Position numbers and translations under genes: made by a program. A stretch of DNA of 7,037 nt, taken from contig JBFWUW010000140.1 of NCBI GenBank assembly GCA_050247075.1, positions 1 through 7,037 on the forward strand, written 5' to 3'. Positions within the stretch are counted from its first letter, which is position 1. Every line of letters begins with the position of its first letter. This document shows positions 1 through 6,972 of this stretch, in pieces. This DNA is from JBFWUW01 sp050247075. GTDB taxonomy: Bacteria > Planctomycetota > Planctomycetia > Pirellulales > JBFWUW01. The notes beneath the pieces are model-generated. The model saw only the letters and a program-made list of their open reading frames with translations, was not told the origin of the DNA and searched no databases.

Positions 1-1
1 G

Positions 2-1222
2 ATGGTGTTCGATTCGCACTATGACGAATACCGCGGCGCCATTACCTACGTGCGGCTGATGAACGGCACCGTCCGCCGCGGCCAAAAGATTCGCTTCCTC
101 AAGACGGGCACGGTGTTTGAGGTGCTGGAACTGGGCCAGTTTGTACCGCAACGGCAAGCTTGCGAGACGCTGCAAGCCGGGCAAGTCGGCTATCTCATCT
201 GCAATATCAAGTCGCTCGATCAGGTACACATTGGCGATACGGTCAGTATTCCCGGCGACGGCGCGGCGGCGGCCCTGGCCGGCTACAAACCGCCGCAGCG
301 GATGGTCTATTGCGGCCTCTATCCGGCCGACGGCGAGAACTTTGAGGAACTGCGCGACGCCCTCACCAAGCTTTCCATCAACGACCCCAGCTTTGAGTTT
401 GCCCCTGAAACCAGCGATGCCTTGGGCTTTGGATTTCGCTGCGGGTTCTTGGGCCTGTTGCACATGGAGATCATCCAGCAGCGGCTAGAGGGGGAGGCCA
501 ATCTGGACCTGGTGCAGACCGCCCCCAACGTAACCTACGAAGTCATCAAGAAGACGGGCGAAAGCCTGATGATCCACTCGCCGCAAGACGTGCCCGACTC
601 AGGCGATATCGCCGAGTTCCGCCAGCCGGTGGTGCGGGTGAACTTCGTCCTGCAAACCGAGTCGATCGGCCCGGTGATGCAGCTTTCGACCGATCGCCGC
701 GGCGTTTATGTCAAGACCGAGTATCTCTCCCCCACGCGGGCCATGTTAACGTTCGATCTGCCGCTGGCCGAGGTGATCTACGACTTGCACGACAAGCTCA
801 AGAGCGTCACCCGCGGATACGGCACGATGGACTACGAGTTGCTGGGCTACCAAGAGGCCGACCTTTGCAAGCTGGATATTTTGGTCAGCGGCAAGAAGGT
901 CGATGCGCTGTCGGTGATTTGCCATCGCAAGGATGCCGACCGCCGGGGGCGGGCCGTCTGCAAGAAGCTGCGCAGCGAAATCGACCGGCACATGTTCGAG
1001 ATTGCCATCCAAGCCGCCATCGGCAGCCGCATCATCGCCCGCGAGACTATCTCGGCCATGCGCAAGAATGTCACGGCCAAGTGTTACGGCGGCGACATCA
1101 CCCGCAAGCGCAAGCTGTGGGCCAAGCAAAAAGAGGGCAAGAAGCGGATGAAGTCGATCGGCAGCGTCGATATTCCGCAGAAAGCCTTTCTGGCCGTGCT
1201 GGACACGGGCGAGGAAAAGTAG
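2..1222 (+). CDS. lepA: Elongation factor 4 (LepA), C-terminal part, cut by the window edge
   Basis: LepA is a ribosome-associated translational GTPase of the EF-G family that acts in the cytoplasm on the 70S ribosome or during initiation. The 406 visible residues begin in the beta-barrel domain II (about 1-95), continue through an EF-G domain III-like segment (about 100-180, with the family signature LGFGFRCGFLGLLHMEI at 141-157), a domain V-like segment (about 215-285, with RRGVY and KSVTRGYGTMDYE), and the LepA-specific C-terminal domain (about 290-400, with IAIQAAIGSRIIARETI, NVTAKCYGGDITRK and KQKEGKKRMK). These match the well-known E. coli protein almost motif for motif. LepA is normally about 600 residues, so roughly 195 residues, including the whole GTPase domain with its nucleotide-binding motifs, lie left of the window. 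The first ATG at position 2 is an internal codon and not the start. The visible reading frame is intact to its TAG stop. Confidence 0.97.
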   Translation: MVFDSHYDEYRGAITYVRLMNGTVRRGQKIRFLKTGTVFEVLELGQFVPQRQACETLQAGQVGYLICNIKSLDQVHIGDTVSIPGDGAAAALAGYKPPQRMVYCGLYPADGENFEELRDALTKLSINDPSFEFAPETSDALGFGFRCGFLGLLHMEIIQQRLEGEANLDLVQTAPNVTYEVIKKTGESLMIHSPQDVPDSGDIAEFRQPVVRVNFVLQTESIGPVMQLSTDRRGVYVKTEYLSPTRAMLTFDLPLAEVIYDLHDKLKSVTRGYGTMDYELLGYQEADLCKLDILVSGKKVDALSVICHRKDADRRGRAVCKKLRSEIDRHMFEIAIQAAIGSRIIARETISAMRKNVTAKCYGGDITRKRKLWAKQKEGKKRMKSIGSVDIPQKAFLAVLDTGEEK

Positions 1223-1371
1223 CCGCCTGTCGCTGGGTCGGAAACAGACGGAAGTGATTAGCTGTCGATTCCCTTTTTAGCGGCACGCTGTCGGCCGCGG
1301 CGCATTGTTGCGTCCCCTAATGCAAGCAGTTAGTTTTGCCTGGGTATTGGCTTGGATTGCAAGTTACCATC

Positions 1372-1376
1372 GAGGA
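1372..1376 (+). promoter_or_regulatory. Shine-Dalgarno-like GAGGA that decides the start of the 1385 gene
   Basis: GAGGA lies 8 bases before the ATG at 1385, a good ribosome-binding spacing. The alternative in-frame TTG at 1352 has no purine-rich site in front of it, and starting there would put 11 extra residues before the signal peptide. This favours 1385 as the start. The rest of the gap from 1223 to 1384 holds no convincing promoter or terminator. Confidence 0.6.
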
Positions 1377-1384
1377 TATTCGTC

Positions 1385-4300
1385 ATGCCGCAACCGATGT
1401 TATCGGGTGGGAAGATATCCTGGTTTCGCAGCACGGTCGCGTTGCTGCTTGTTTTGGCGGCGGCCGGAACGTGGGCTGGCACGACGCGTGCATTGGCCCA
1501 AGGTGGCGACGATACGCTCGACCTGCTGGACGATCTGAACAAGAATGGCGGCAACTGGTGGAATCCTGATTGGCGATTCCGCCGGCTGGCCGAGTTGGAA
1601 GGTCCGGGACTGGATGCCGTGGAAGAGGGAATTGCGTTCCTGCAAGAGCCAGACCCCTTGTTGATGTTCAATACCGGGCGGTGCGCGGCGCAAGGTGCCG
1701 ACCTGCGTGTGGTAACACGGGATGGGCGAGCCTTGCCTTGTGGAGTGATTGGCTGGGGCCGTGACGACGGGACCTGCCGGTTGTGGTGCCAGCTTCCCGA
1801 TGATGAGCTTGGCCAGCCGGGCGAACGAGGCCAAAAGCCCGTCTCGCTCTATTTGTATTACGGCAATCCCGCGGCCAAGCCGAACAAGGCCGACTTACCC
1901 CAACGGATTTCCTTCGCCAAGGAACTGGCCGTGGCGACGCGGCTTTCCGCCGAGGAATTGGTCCCCCAAGGTAAAAAACACGAAACCCCCAAAGCGGGCA
2001 CGTTTCTTTCCTCGGTGGTGACGGTCGAGGCGGAACAATTCAAGACTGCCGCTGAAAGTGACGCGCCCGCGGCGGCCATGGCACAAGCCGCCGAGGGTGC
2101 CAGCGCGGGCGCGCTGTTGGTGCCTCGTGAATTGCCCACTGCCAAAAAGCCGGTGGAAGCCTCCGCCACGGCCGAACTTCCGCACGGCGGCAAATGGTTT
2201 ATGCATGTGCGGTATCAAACGCGCAATGGCAATACGCTGTATAAGCCGTTCTCGGTTCTGGCTGGCGAACAGTCTTTTACCTGCGGTGCCGACATGCCGG
2301 CCAACGGCACCGGCTTTCACTGGCAGCGGTTTGAGTTGGAGCTTTCCGCTGGAGAATCACCCCGATCCCTGCCGTTGAGGCTGCGGTTTACCGCCGCGGC
2401 CGCTCCCGATTGCCTGCTGCTGACACCCAACGACAGCTACTTGCCGGACTATCGCGATGTCACTGGCCCCGTATGGGTACGCGTCAAACTCTTGCGGGAG
2501 GAGGATTCCCCATCCGAGCCGTTTTACGTTCATTGGTATTGCGTCCATACGCCCTACTCCGAGCGCGGCATGTTGGGCGACACCGCTTGCTATTTGTTTC
2601 GCGGCCAGACCGCCCGCACCAAGGCCGATGCCCGCCCTTTGGCAAGCGATCCTGACAACCTGATCCAGCCTGGCGAGTGGTCGGCCTGGGGCGTGTCGTT
2701 GCACTCGGCTGCCTACACCTGGTTCTCACAATTGCATTTGCTGACGGAAAGGGATGGCACCGGCCGGCCGCTGCAAAATGTGCGAGTGGCCTATCAGGTG
2801 TCCACCCGGCCCGATCCAGCCCGCGTCTATCACGAAGGGATTGAGGAAGTTGGCCGGGGCGGCATGCGCATTCGCATGCCCACGGGCCTGGATCAGGCAT
2901 CGCTGGCCCAGGTTGAAAGCTTTGGCGAATGGGCCCGGCGGCGATTTGAGATCGCCGAGAATTTGGGCTTTCAGGCGAACGAAGGGCCGCGCCAGATCAT
3001 CGCGACGACCATGGGCCACTTCTTCGAGACGCCGACGGAGTTCGACTATTTCATGCGGACATCGAACTATCTGGGGCTCAACGCGGCCTGTATCCACTAC
3101 GAGGACAACGGCCTGTTCGACCGCTTGGCGGACAAGTACCGCATCGACGGCGGCGTTACGCACCCATTCATCTATGGACTGAGCTTCGACGGCATTACTA
3201 AGCGCCGGGCCGGCCAAACCTGGTTGGAGACCGCCGAGAGCGAGGTATTTGAACAGGCCGATGCTTTCTATCGCGGCCTGGACCAGGACAAATCGTGGTG
3301 CTGGCAACACGCCCGCTGGGGAATCGTGGGGGATGAGATCGGCCCGGCGGTCTCCAGCTTGGAAATCAACGGCCAGCCGTTCCATCACCAACTGTTTGTC
3401 GAATACCTGCAACAAAACGGACTGAAGCCCGATTTCTTGGGTGCCAAGAAATGGGACGACGTGCGGGCGATCGACTACATCGTGCAGTCAGATCCCCGGC
3501 TGCAATTGGCGCTGGAACGGCAGAGAAGAATAGCGGAGACCGACCGGGCCGTAGCCGCCGCCGAGGAACGCGGGCTGGATGGCGACTTGTCCGCCACGGA
3601 TGACGGACTGGCCGCCGATGTGCTGGATAGCATCGCTACGGAGGGAAAGGAAGAGGAAGCCCGTCCCACGTTAGACATCAAATACGAAAAGCGGGTCTAC
3701 CATTGGACGCAAAAGTTTCGTAGTGAATACACTTGCCGCTTTTACCGGCAGGTGACGGCTGCCTTGCACCGACATGCGCCAGACGACTTCCGGGCGACCG
3801 TCAATTTGCAGGCGGCTCCGGCGCAGTCGGGCACCATGTGGGACGGAGCGCTCAACATCTTCGACCTGGGCCGGCGGCAGGCGTTCGATGGCCTGTATAC
3901 CGAGGACTGGACGGGTGGAACCGTTAACGTGGCCTTTGCCATGGGCTTGCTGCGGGCGGCCGCCCGGCAACCGGTGGATGATAGAGACGGTGGCAAAAAG
4001 CCTCCACAACAACAGCTCGGTTCTTACGTGGTGGGGGGCATGCCCAAGGGCCGGGTGCTGGCGAATCTGTCGCAAGGCTGCCGGCTGATGGTGTTTTATC
4101 TGTACGGGCCGATCCACAATATCGGGCCGGTGTGGGGTGAAGACGCGGCCACCATGCAAGATATCGGCCAATCGTTGCGGCTCGCCGGCCGCACGGAAGA
4201 TGATCTGCTGGCATCCACCAACCGGCCGGCGGACGCCGCCTTGCTGGTGGCTAATACGTCTGAGATCAACGCCAGGCATTTCTCCTACGACTTTGGCCGC

Positions 4301-5131
4301 GATCGGTTGGGAGTGGCAACGGCCCTGTCCGACGCACAGATTCCCTGGGAGATCGTCGGCGAGGAAGAAATTATTCAAGGCGATGCCCTCAAGAATTACC
4401 GCGTGCTCTACGTCTGCGACCCCCATGTTGCCAGCCAGACTCAGGCCAAGATCAAGCAATGGGTGGCGGATGGCGGCACTCTGTGGGCGACCTATGCCGC
4501 GCTTTCCGGGCAAGAATATGGTGAAACTTCCGGCACGTTCGATGAAGTCTTTGGATTGAAGGACCGCGGCCCCGTCTTGCCTGCGCCCGCCGCCGACGAC
4601 AAGGCCGCGCCCCAGGCCATCACCGTTGCCGCGGGCCAGGTGTTGCCGGCCATGCAGTTTGCCGGTTCGTACTGCCGGCCCGCCTATGCGTTGAACGAGG
4701 GCCGGGCGCTGGCCAGCTTTGCCAATGGCTCGCCTGCAATTGTCCGGCATCAATTCGGCCGCGGCCAGGCGATCTTGAATGCCTTTCAGAGCCAGGTTTT
4801 CTTGCAACGCAAACCGCATTTGCTTCCGTTGGCCACGAATGCCGCCACGTTGGGCAAGGTCCGTCCGCACGTTCAGGCCGGCCAGAGCGGCCAGCCTGAA
4901 CTCTTCACGGTGGTTCACGATGGGCCGCGTCAGACGGTGGTCTTTTTGTTCAATGACTCGGCCACGAAAGCCGTCTCGCTGCCGTTGCGGGTGATGCTGC
5001 CCAAGGCGCCCACATCCGCCATCAGCGGCCGCCACGGCCCCATGCAGTGGAAGACTGAACCAGATGGGGCGGTTGTGCAAATGGAATTGCCGGCCCGCGA
5101 CGGCGATATCGTCGTCTTTGGCCACGAATGA
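1385..5131 (+). CDS. Large secreted GH42-like glycoside hydrolase with DUF2341-like and beta-galactosidase-trimerisation-like regions
   Basis: This 1248-residue protein is probably an exported enzyme of polysaccharide breakdown; its substrate is unknown. The N-terminus is a signal peptide: K10 and R15, a hydrophobic stretch at 17-32, and a likely cleavage site after ALA at 36-38. Residues about 57-165 resemble DUF2341, opening with WWNPDWRFRR and closing with YLYYGNP. Residues about 212-370, opening with VEAEQF, look like a carbohydrate-binding beta domain. Residues about 500-900 look like a GH42-type barrel: WGIVGDEIG holds E651, a candidate acid/base, and LYTEDWTGG holds E840, a candidate nucleophile. 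A charged stretch at about 712-770 separates them. Residues about 948-1075 (DAALLVANT, VLYVCDP, WVADGGTLWATYAAL) resemble the amidotransferase-fold beta-galactosidase trimerisation domain, and a beta-rich tail follows. Start chosen by the GAGGA site and the signal peptide. Domain calls and catalytic residues are from motif reading by eye; a catalytically dead or unrelated barrel remains possible. Confidence 0.68.
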   Translation: MPQPMLSGGKISWFRSTVALLLVLAAAGTWAGTTRALAQGGDDTLDLLDDLNKNGGNWWNPDWRFRRLAELEGPGLDAVEEGIAFLQEPDPLLMFNTGRCAAQGADLRVVTRDGRALPCGVIGWGRDDGTCRLWCQLPDDELGQPGERGQKPVSLYLYYGNPAAKPNKADLPQRISFAKELAVATRLSAEELVPQGKKHETPKAGTFLSSVVTVEAEQFKTAAESDAPAAAMAQAAEGASAGALLVPRELPTAKKPVEASATAELPHGGKWFMHVRYQTRNGNTLYKPFSVLAGEQSFTCGADMPANGTGFHWQRFELELSAGESPRSLPLRLRFTAAAAPDCLLLTPNDSYLPDYRDVTGPVWVRVKLLREEDSPSEPFYVHWYCVHTPYSERGMLGDTACYLFRGQTARTKADARPLASDPDNLIQPGEWSAWGVSLHSAAYTWFSQLHLLTERDGTGRPLQNVRVAYQVSTRPDPARVYHEGIEEVGRGGMRIRMPTGLDQASLAQVESFGEWARRRFEIAENLGFQANEGPRQIIATTMGHFFETPTEFDYFMRTSNYLGLNAACIHYEDNGLFDRLADKYRIDGGVTHPFIYGLSFDGITKRRAGQTWLETAESEVFEQADAFYRGLDQDKSWCWQHARWGIVGDEIGPAVSSLEINGQPFHHQLFVEYLQQNGLKPDFLGAKKWDDVRAIDYIVQSDPRLQLALERQRRIAETDRAVAAAEERGLDGDLSATDDGLAADVLDSIATEGKEEEARPTLDIKYEKRVYHWTQKFRSEYTCRFYRQVTAALHRHAPDDFRATVNLQAAPAQSGTMWDGALNIFDLGRRQAFDGLYTEDWTGGTVNVAFAMGLLRAAARQPVDDRDGGKKPPQQQLGSYVVGGMPKGRVLANLSQGCRLMVFYLYGPIHNIGPVWGEDAATMQDIGQSLRLAGRTEDDLLASTNRPADAALLVANTSEINARHFSYDFGRDRLGVATALSDAQIPWEIVGEEEIIQGDALKNYRVLYVCDPHVASQTQAKIKQWVADGGTLWATYAALSGQEYGETSGTFDEVFGLKDRGPVLPAPAADDKAAPQAITVAAGQVLPAMQFAGSYCRPAYALNEGRALASFANGSPAIVRHQFGRGQAILNAFQSQVFLQRKPHLLPLATNAATLGKVRPHVQAGQSGQPELFTVVHDGPRQTVVFLFNDSATKAVSLPLRVMLPKAPTSAISGRHGPMQWKTEPDGAVVQMELPARDGDIVVFGHE

Positions 5132-5230
5132 CCTGGCGCAGCCCGGCTGGGGCTTGAATGCTAGCACGCGGCGCGGGAGAATCCCGGCCTGCGGGTGGAG
5201 TTCTGGCGGAGTGATTCGTCTCCCATTCGC

Positions 5231-5250
5231 GGCATCCCCGTGGGGATGCC
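5231..5250 (+). promoter_or_regulatory. Strong hairpin in the leader of groES
   Basis: GGCATCCC and GGGATGCC form a perfect 8-bp inverted repeat around the four-base loop CGTG. It ends 31 bases before the groES ATG and starts about 100 bases after the hydrolase stop. No T-run follows, so it is not a standard intrinsic terminator. It could fold in the groES leader and affect translation or mRNA stability, or mark the end of the upstream transcript. A weaker 5-bp stem, CGGGA-GAA-TCCCG, lies at 5174-5186. Neither matches the CIRCE operator of HrcA. The function is inference; the inverted repeat is directly visible. Confidence 0.5.
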
Positions 5251-5266
5251 AGGCCGTGCCGCCAAC

Positions 5267-5272
5267 GGAGAG
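5267..5272 (+). promoter_or_regulatory. Shine-Dalgarno-like GGAGAG of groES
   Basis: GGAGAG precedes the ATG at 5282; counted from the GGAG core the gap is 11 bases, slightly long but usable. It supports 5282 as the start over the in-frame ATG at 5195, which would add 29 residues unlike any GroES and run through the 5231-5250 hairpin. Confidence 0.55.
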
Positions 5273-5281
5273 ATCGCGTCG

Positions 5282-5569
5282 ATGAAAGTTATTCCCTTGG
5301 GAGACAAGGTCGTTCTACGTCGCGAGACGGCCGAGGAAACCACCGCCGGCGGCATTGTGCTGCCCGATTCGGCCAAGGAAAAGCCCCAGCAAGGGCGGGT
5401 ATTGTCGGTGGGAGACGGCCGGTTGTTGCCAACCGGCAAACGGGCCGCGCCGCGCGTGGCCGAGGGAGACCGCGTACTCTTCAGCCGCTGGGGCGGGACC
5501 GAAGTGCTGGTGGACGGCGAGGAACTACTCATCGTAGGCGAGAACGACATTCTGGCCGTGTTGAGCTGA
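5282..5569 (+). CDS. groES: Co-chaperonin GroES (Hsp10)
   Basis: GroES forms the seven-membered lid on the GroEL chamber and helps cytoplasmic proteins fold. The 95 residues are the usual family length and match from end to end: PLGDKVVLRR at 5-14, the mobile loop at about 16-33 with GGIVLP, whose IVL triplet (25-27) is the GroEL contact, the QGRVLSVGDGR strand and roof-loop region at 37-47, and the C-terminal GDRVLFSRWGGTEVLVDGEE and LLIVGENDILAVL. The roof-loop style, GDGRLLPTGKRA, resembles planctomycete GroES proteins as I recall them. No groEL follows: the next gene is convergent, 11 bases away. The upstream gap holds a strong hairpin and no CIRCE element. This may be a second groES copy or a gene split from its partner, since planctomycete genomes often carry several chaperonin genes. 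The product name is secure; its preferred GroEL is unknown. Confidence 0.96.
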   Translation: MKVIPLGDKVVLRRETAEETTAGGIVLPDSAKEKPQQGRVLSVGDGRLLPTGKRAAPRVAEGDRVLFSRWGGTEVLVDGEELLIVGENDILAVLS

Positions 5570-5597
5570 AGCGGTTCGCTTCAACCGTCGCTCAACA
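5559..5597. terminator. Bidirectional hairpin at the convergent groES / repeat-protein gene ends
   Basis: The junction is a near-palindrome. The inner arms TGAAGCG (5567-5573) and CGCTTCA (5577-5583) pair perfectly around a GTT loop, and the outer arms TGTTGAGC (5559-5566) and GCTCAACA (5590-5597) pair perfectly with a 6-base bulge, ACCGTC, on the right side. The TGA stop of groES begins the left inner arm and the TGA stop of the minus-strand gene ends the right one. There is no T-run on either side, so intrinsic termination is not assured. It may end transcripts in both directions by another route or protect both 3' ends. Confidence 0.55.
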
Positions 5598-6510
5598 GGG
5601 CCAATGCCGCCAGGCCGTAGAAGGCGTATTCCACGTCGGTCCCCTGGTCCCAAGCGCCTCCGACAAAGCCGCCAGTGGGCAGTTCCATGCTGGCCACGTA
5701 ACGCCGCGCGGCCCCGGCGTCGATGGCGTCCAGGCTTGCCAGGTCTAGCAGCGTCAACGTACCAGTGAAGGTGCTGAGAATGTCGGCGATGGGGATGCGG
5801 GTGTTGGCCAGCAAGCCTCCTTCGTCGGACTGCGACTCGGCGAGAAAGTCGATTACGGCTTCGCGCGTGGGCGGATCGACGGCGTCCAACACTTTGAGCG
5901 TGCCAATGGCGGCGGCGGTGGGGTTGGTGCCGCTCCGTTTCATCGGCCCGATCTCCACGAATCCGCCATCCTCGCGCTGCCGCGAGCGGACAAAGTCGAC
6001 CAGCCGGCGTGGCTCGGTGACGGGCCGCTCGATCAATTCGCACGACAAGACCACCAGAAACGAATAGTATGTGCTGCTGGATTGCCCCTCTTCGGTCTTG
6101 GCGTAGCCGCCATCGGGCCGGCGGAAGCTCTCGAACATGTTGGCGATCGCCGTGGCATAGTCGCCGCTGACTTCGGCGAAGATATCGATGCCCGCCGCGG
6201 TCTTCAGCAGGCCCGCCCCGTACAGCAGCGAGAAGAAATCGACGATCGGCGCGTGCCCCCCCAGTCGGCTCTTCAAGAACCTGGCGGCCCGCTCGGCCGG
6301 TTCGCCGTCCAATTCGCCCAGCAGCGCCAGCCCCCGCAGTCCGAAGCCGGTGTAGTACAAATCGCTGCCCCCTTGGCGGCCGGGAAAGCCGCCGTCCTCA
6401 TTCTGTGACTGCTGGAAAAAGCCGGCCTGCCGCGCGCGCAGCCGCCCGTCGAGGCGATTGGCCCCTTGGGCCAGCCGCAGCGTGAGGTTTTCCAGGTAGG
6501 TCAAGGGCAT
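5581..6510 (-). CDS. Prenyltransferase / squalene-cyclase repeat protein, geranylgeranyltransferase-beta-like, zinc ligands altered
   Basis: The 309-residue protein is an alpha/alpha-toroid of the protein prenyltransferase beta-subunit / terpene cyclase superfamily. Five repeats carry the GG-turn motif: QNEDGGF (36-42), RRPDGGY (130-136), QREDGGF (178-184), QSDEGGL (227-233) and ELPTGGF (276-282), each followed by a helix rich in Leu and Ala. Eukaryotic beta subunits bind zinc with Asp, Cys and His. By eye the D-x-C site corresponds to ADILSTF (D243 kept, Cys replaced by L245) and the His site to DVEYAFYG (Y295), so protein prenylation by the usual chemistry looks doubtful. No DxDD squalene-hopene cyclase motif is seen, and it is half that family's length. 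There is no signal peptide or membrane span. A TTG at 6516 is an alternative start two codons upstream; neither start has a clear ribosome site. It lies 42 bases after the thioesterase gene and probably shares its transcript. The fold is fairly sure, the function is not known. Confidence 0.8.
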   Translation of the reverse strand: MPLTYLENLTLRLAQGANRLDGRLRARQAGFFQQSQNEDGGFPGRQGGSDLYYTGFGLRGLALLGELDGEPAERAARFLKSRLGGHAPIVDFFSLLYGAGLLKTAAGIDIFAEVSGDYATAIANMFESFRRPDGGYAKTEEGQSSSTYYSFLVVLSCELIERPVTEPRRLVDFVRSRQREDGGFVEIGPMKRSGTNPTAAAIGTLKVLDAVDPPTREAVIDFLAESQSDEGGLLANTRIPIADILSTFTGTLTLLDLASLDAIDAGAARRYVASMELPTGGFVGGAWDQGTDVEYAFYGLAALALLSDG

Positions 6511-6552
6511 GGTCAAAGTTGCTTAACGGTCGAAAGCGAGAGTAAACCGCGG

Positions 6553-6972
6553 CTAGTCGGCCCAGGGACGCAGTTTGTCGGCGATGGAAGGGGGAATGAC
6601 GATCGACTGGGGCGGGTGGTGGGGATTGAGCCGGCAGCAGACCGATGTCATGCGGCCTGAGGCAATCGTCCGCCCGGCATGTTCAAACAAAAAAGTGTAC
6701 GTGGCGCTCTTGGAGCCAAGCCGGTCCAGCCGTAAATCGACATCGACCACATCTTCAAATCGGACCGCCCCCTGGTAGTCGCACTGCACGCTGACGCGGG
6801 GCCAACTGATCTCGCCAGCGTCGTCATGCATCAGTACGCTCAGACCCAGGTGCCGCAAGAACTCATGCTCGGCCTGTTCCATGTACTGAATAAACGCGGA
6901 GAAATGGGCAATGCCAGCCGCGTCGGTATCGCGCAATTCAACGCGGCGGGTGGTGCGATAAGGTTGCGGCAT
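6553..6972 (-). CDS. Hotdog-fold acyl-CoA thioesterase, YbgC / 4-hydroxybenzoyl-CoA thioesterase type
   Basis: The 139-residue protein likely hydrolyses an acyl-CoA or aryl-CoA thioester in the cytoplasm. The family signature is clear near the N-terminus: RRVELRDTDAAGIAHFSAF, with D17 in the position of the catalytic aspartate of YbgC and 4-hydroxybenzoyl-CoA thioesterase, followed by a helix with YMEQAEHEFLRHLG. The rest gives the expected beta strands: PRVSVQCDYQGAVRFEDVVD (58-77), SATYTFLFE (89-97), and RTIASGRMTSVCCR (101-114). The length is typical of the family. The frame stays open toward the window edge, and a GTG at 7032 would add 20 residues that do not look like the family, so ATG at 6972 is preferred although it has no good ribosome site. 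Substrate cannot be read from the sequence. It is the first visible gene of a probable two-gene unit with the repeat protein downstream; the promoter would lie at or beyond the right edge. Confidence 0.85.
   Translation of the reverse strand: MPQPYRTTRRVELRDTDAAGIAHFSAFIQYMEQAEHEFLRHLGLSVLMHDDAGEISWPRVSVQCDYQGAVRFEDVVDVDLRLDRLGSKSATYTFLFEHAGRTIASGRMTSVCCRLNPHHPPQSIVIPPSIADKLRPWAD

Noticed and set aside
1274..1278. TTTTT run after lepA as a possible intrinsic terminator
   Set aside because: No stable GC-rich hairpin directly precedes it.
1227..1293. CTGTCG occurring three times in the gap after lepA (1227, 1262, 1288)
   Set aside because: Short, unevenly spaced and expected by chance in GC-rich DNA; no further similarity between copies.
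1352..1384. TTG at 1352 as the start of the hydrolase gene
   Set aside because: No ribosome site in front of it, and it would place a non-signal-like segment before the signal peptide; ATG at 1385 has GAGGA at good spacing.
2726..3415. A 229-codon minus-strand open frame within the hydrolase gene
   Set aside because: Same reason: antisense shadow of a real coding region with no recognisable motif or independent ribosome site.
5153..5158. CTTGAA resembling a sigma-32 heat-shock promoter -35 element before groES
   Set aside because: No CCCCAT-like -10 element occurs 11-16 bases downstream; the nearest CCCATT is about 60 bases away.
5159..5166. TGCTAGCA palindrome with TAGCAC resembling half of a CIRCE heat-shock operator upstream of groES
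   Set aside because: CIRCE needs TTAGCACTC, nine bases, then GAGTGCTAA. The second half is absent at the required spacing.
3671..5167. A 498-codon open frame on the minus strand opposite the hydrolase gene
   Set aside because: It runs antisense to a well-supported gene in high-GC DNA, starts with GTG and has no recognisable domain. Its His/Gln/Arg-rich composition is typical of an antisense shadow frame.
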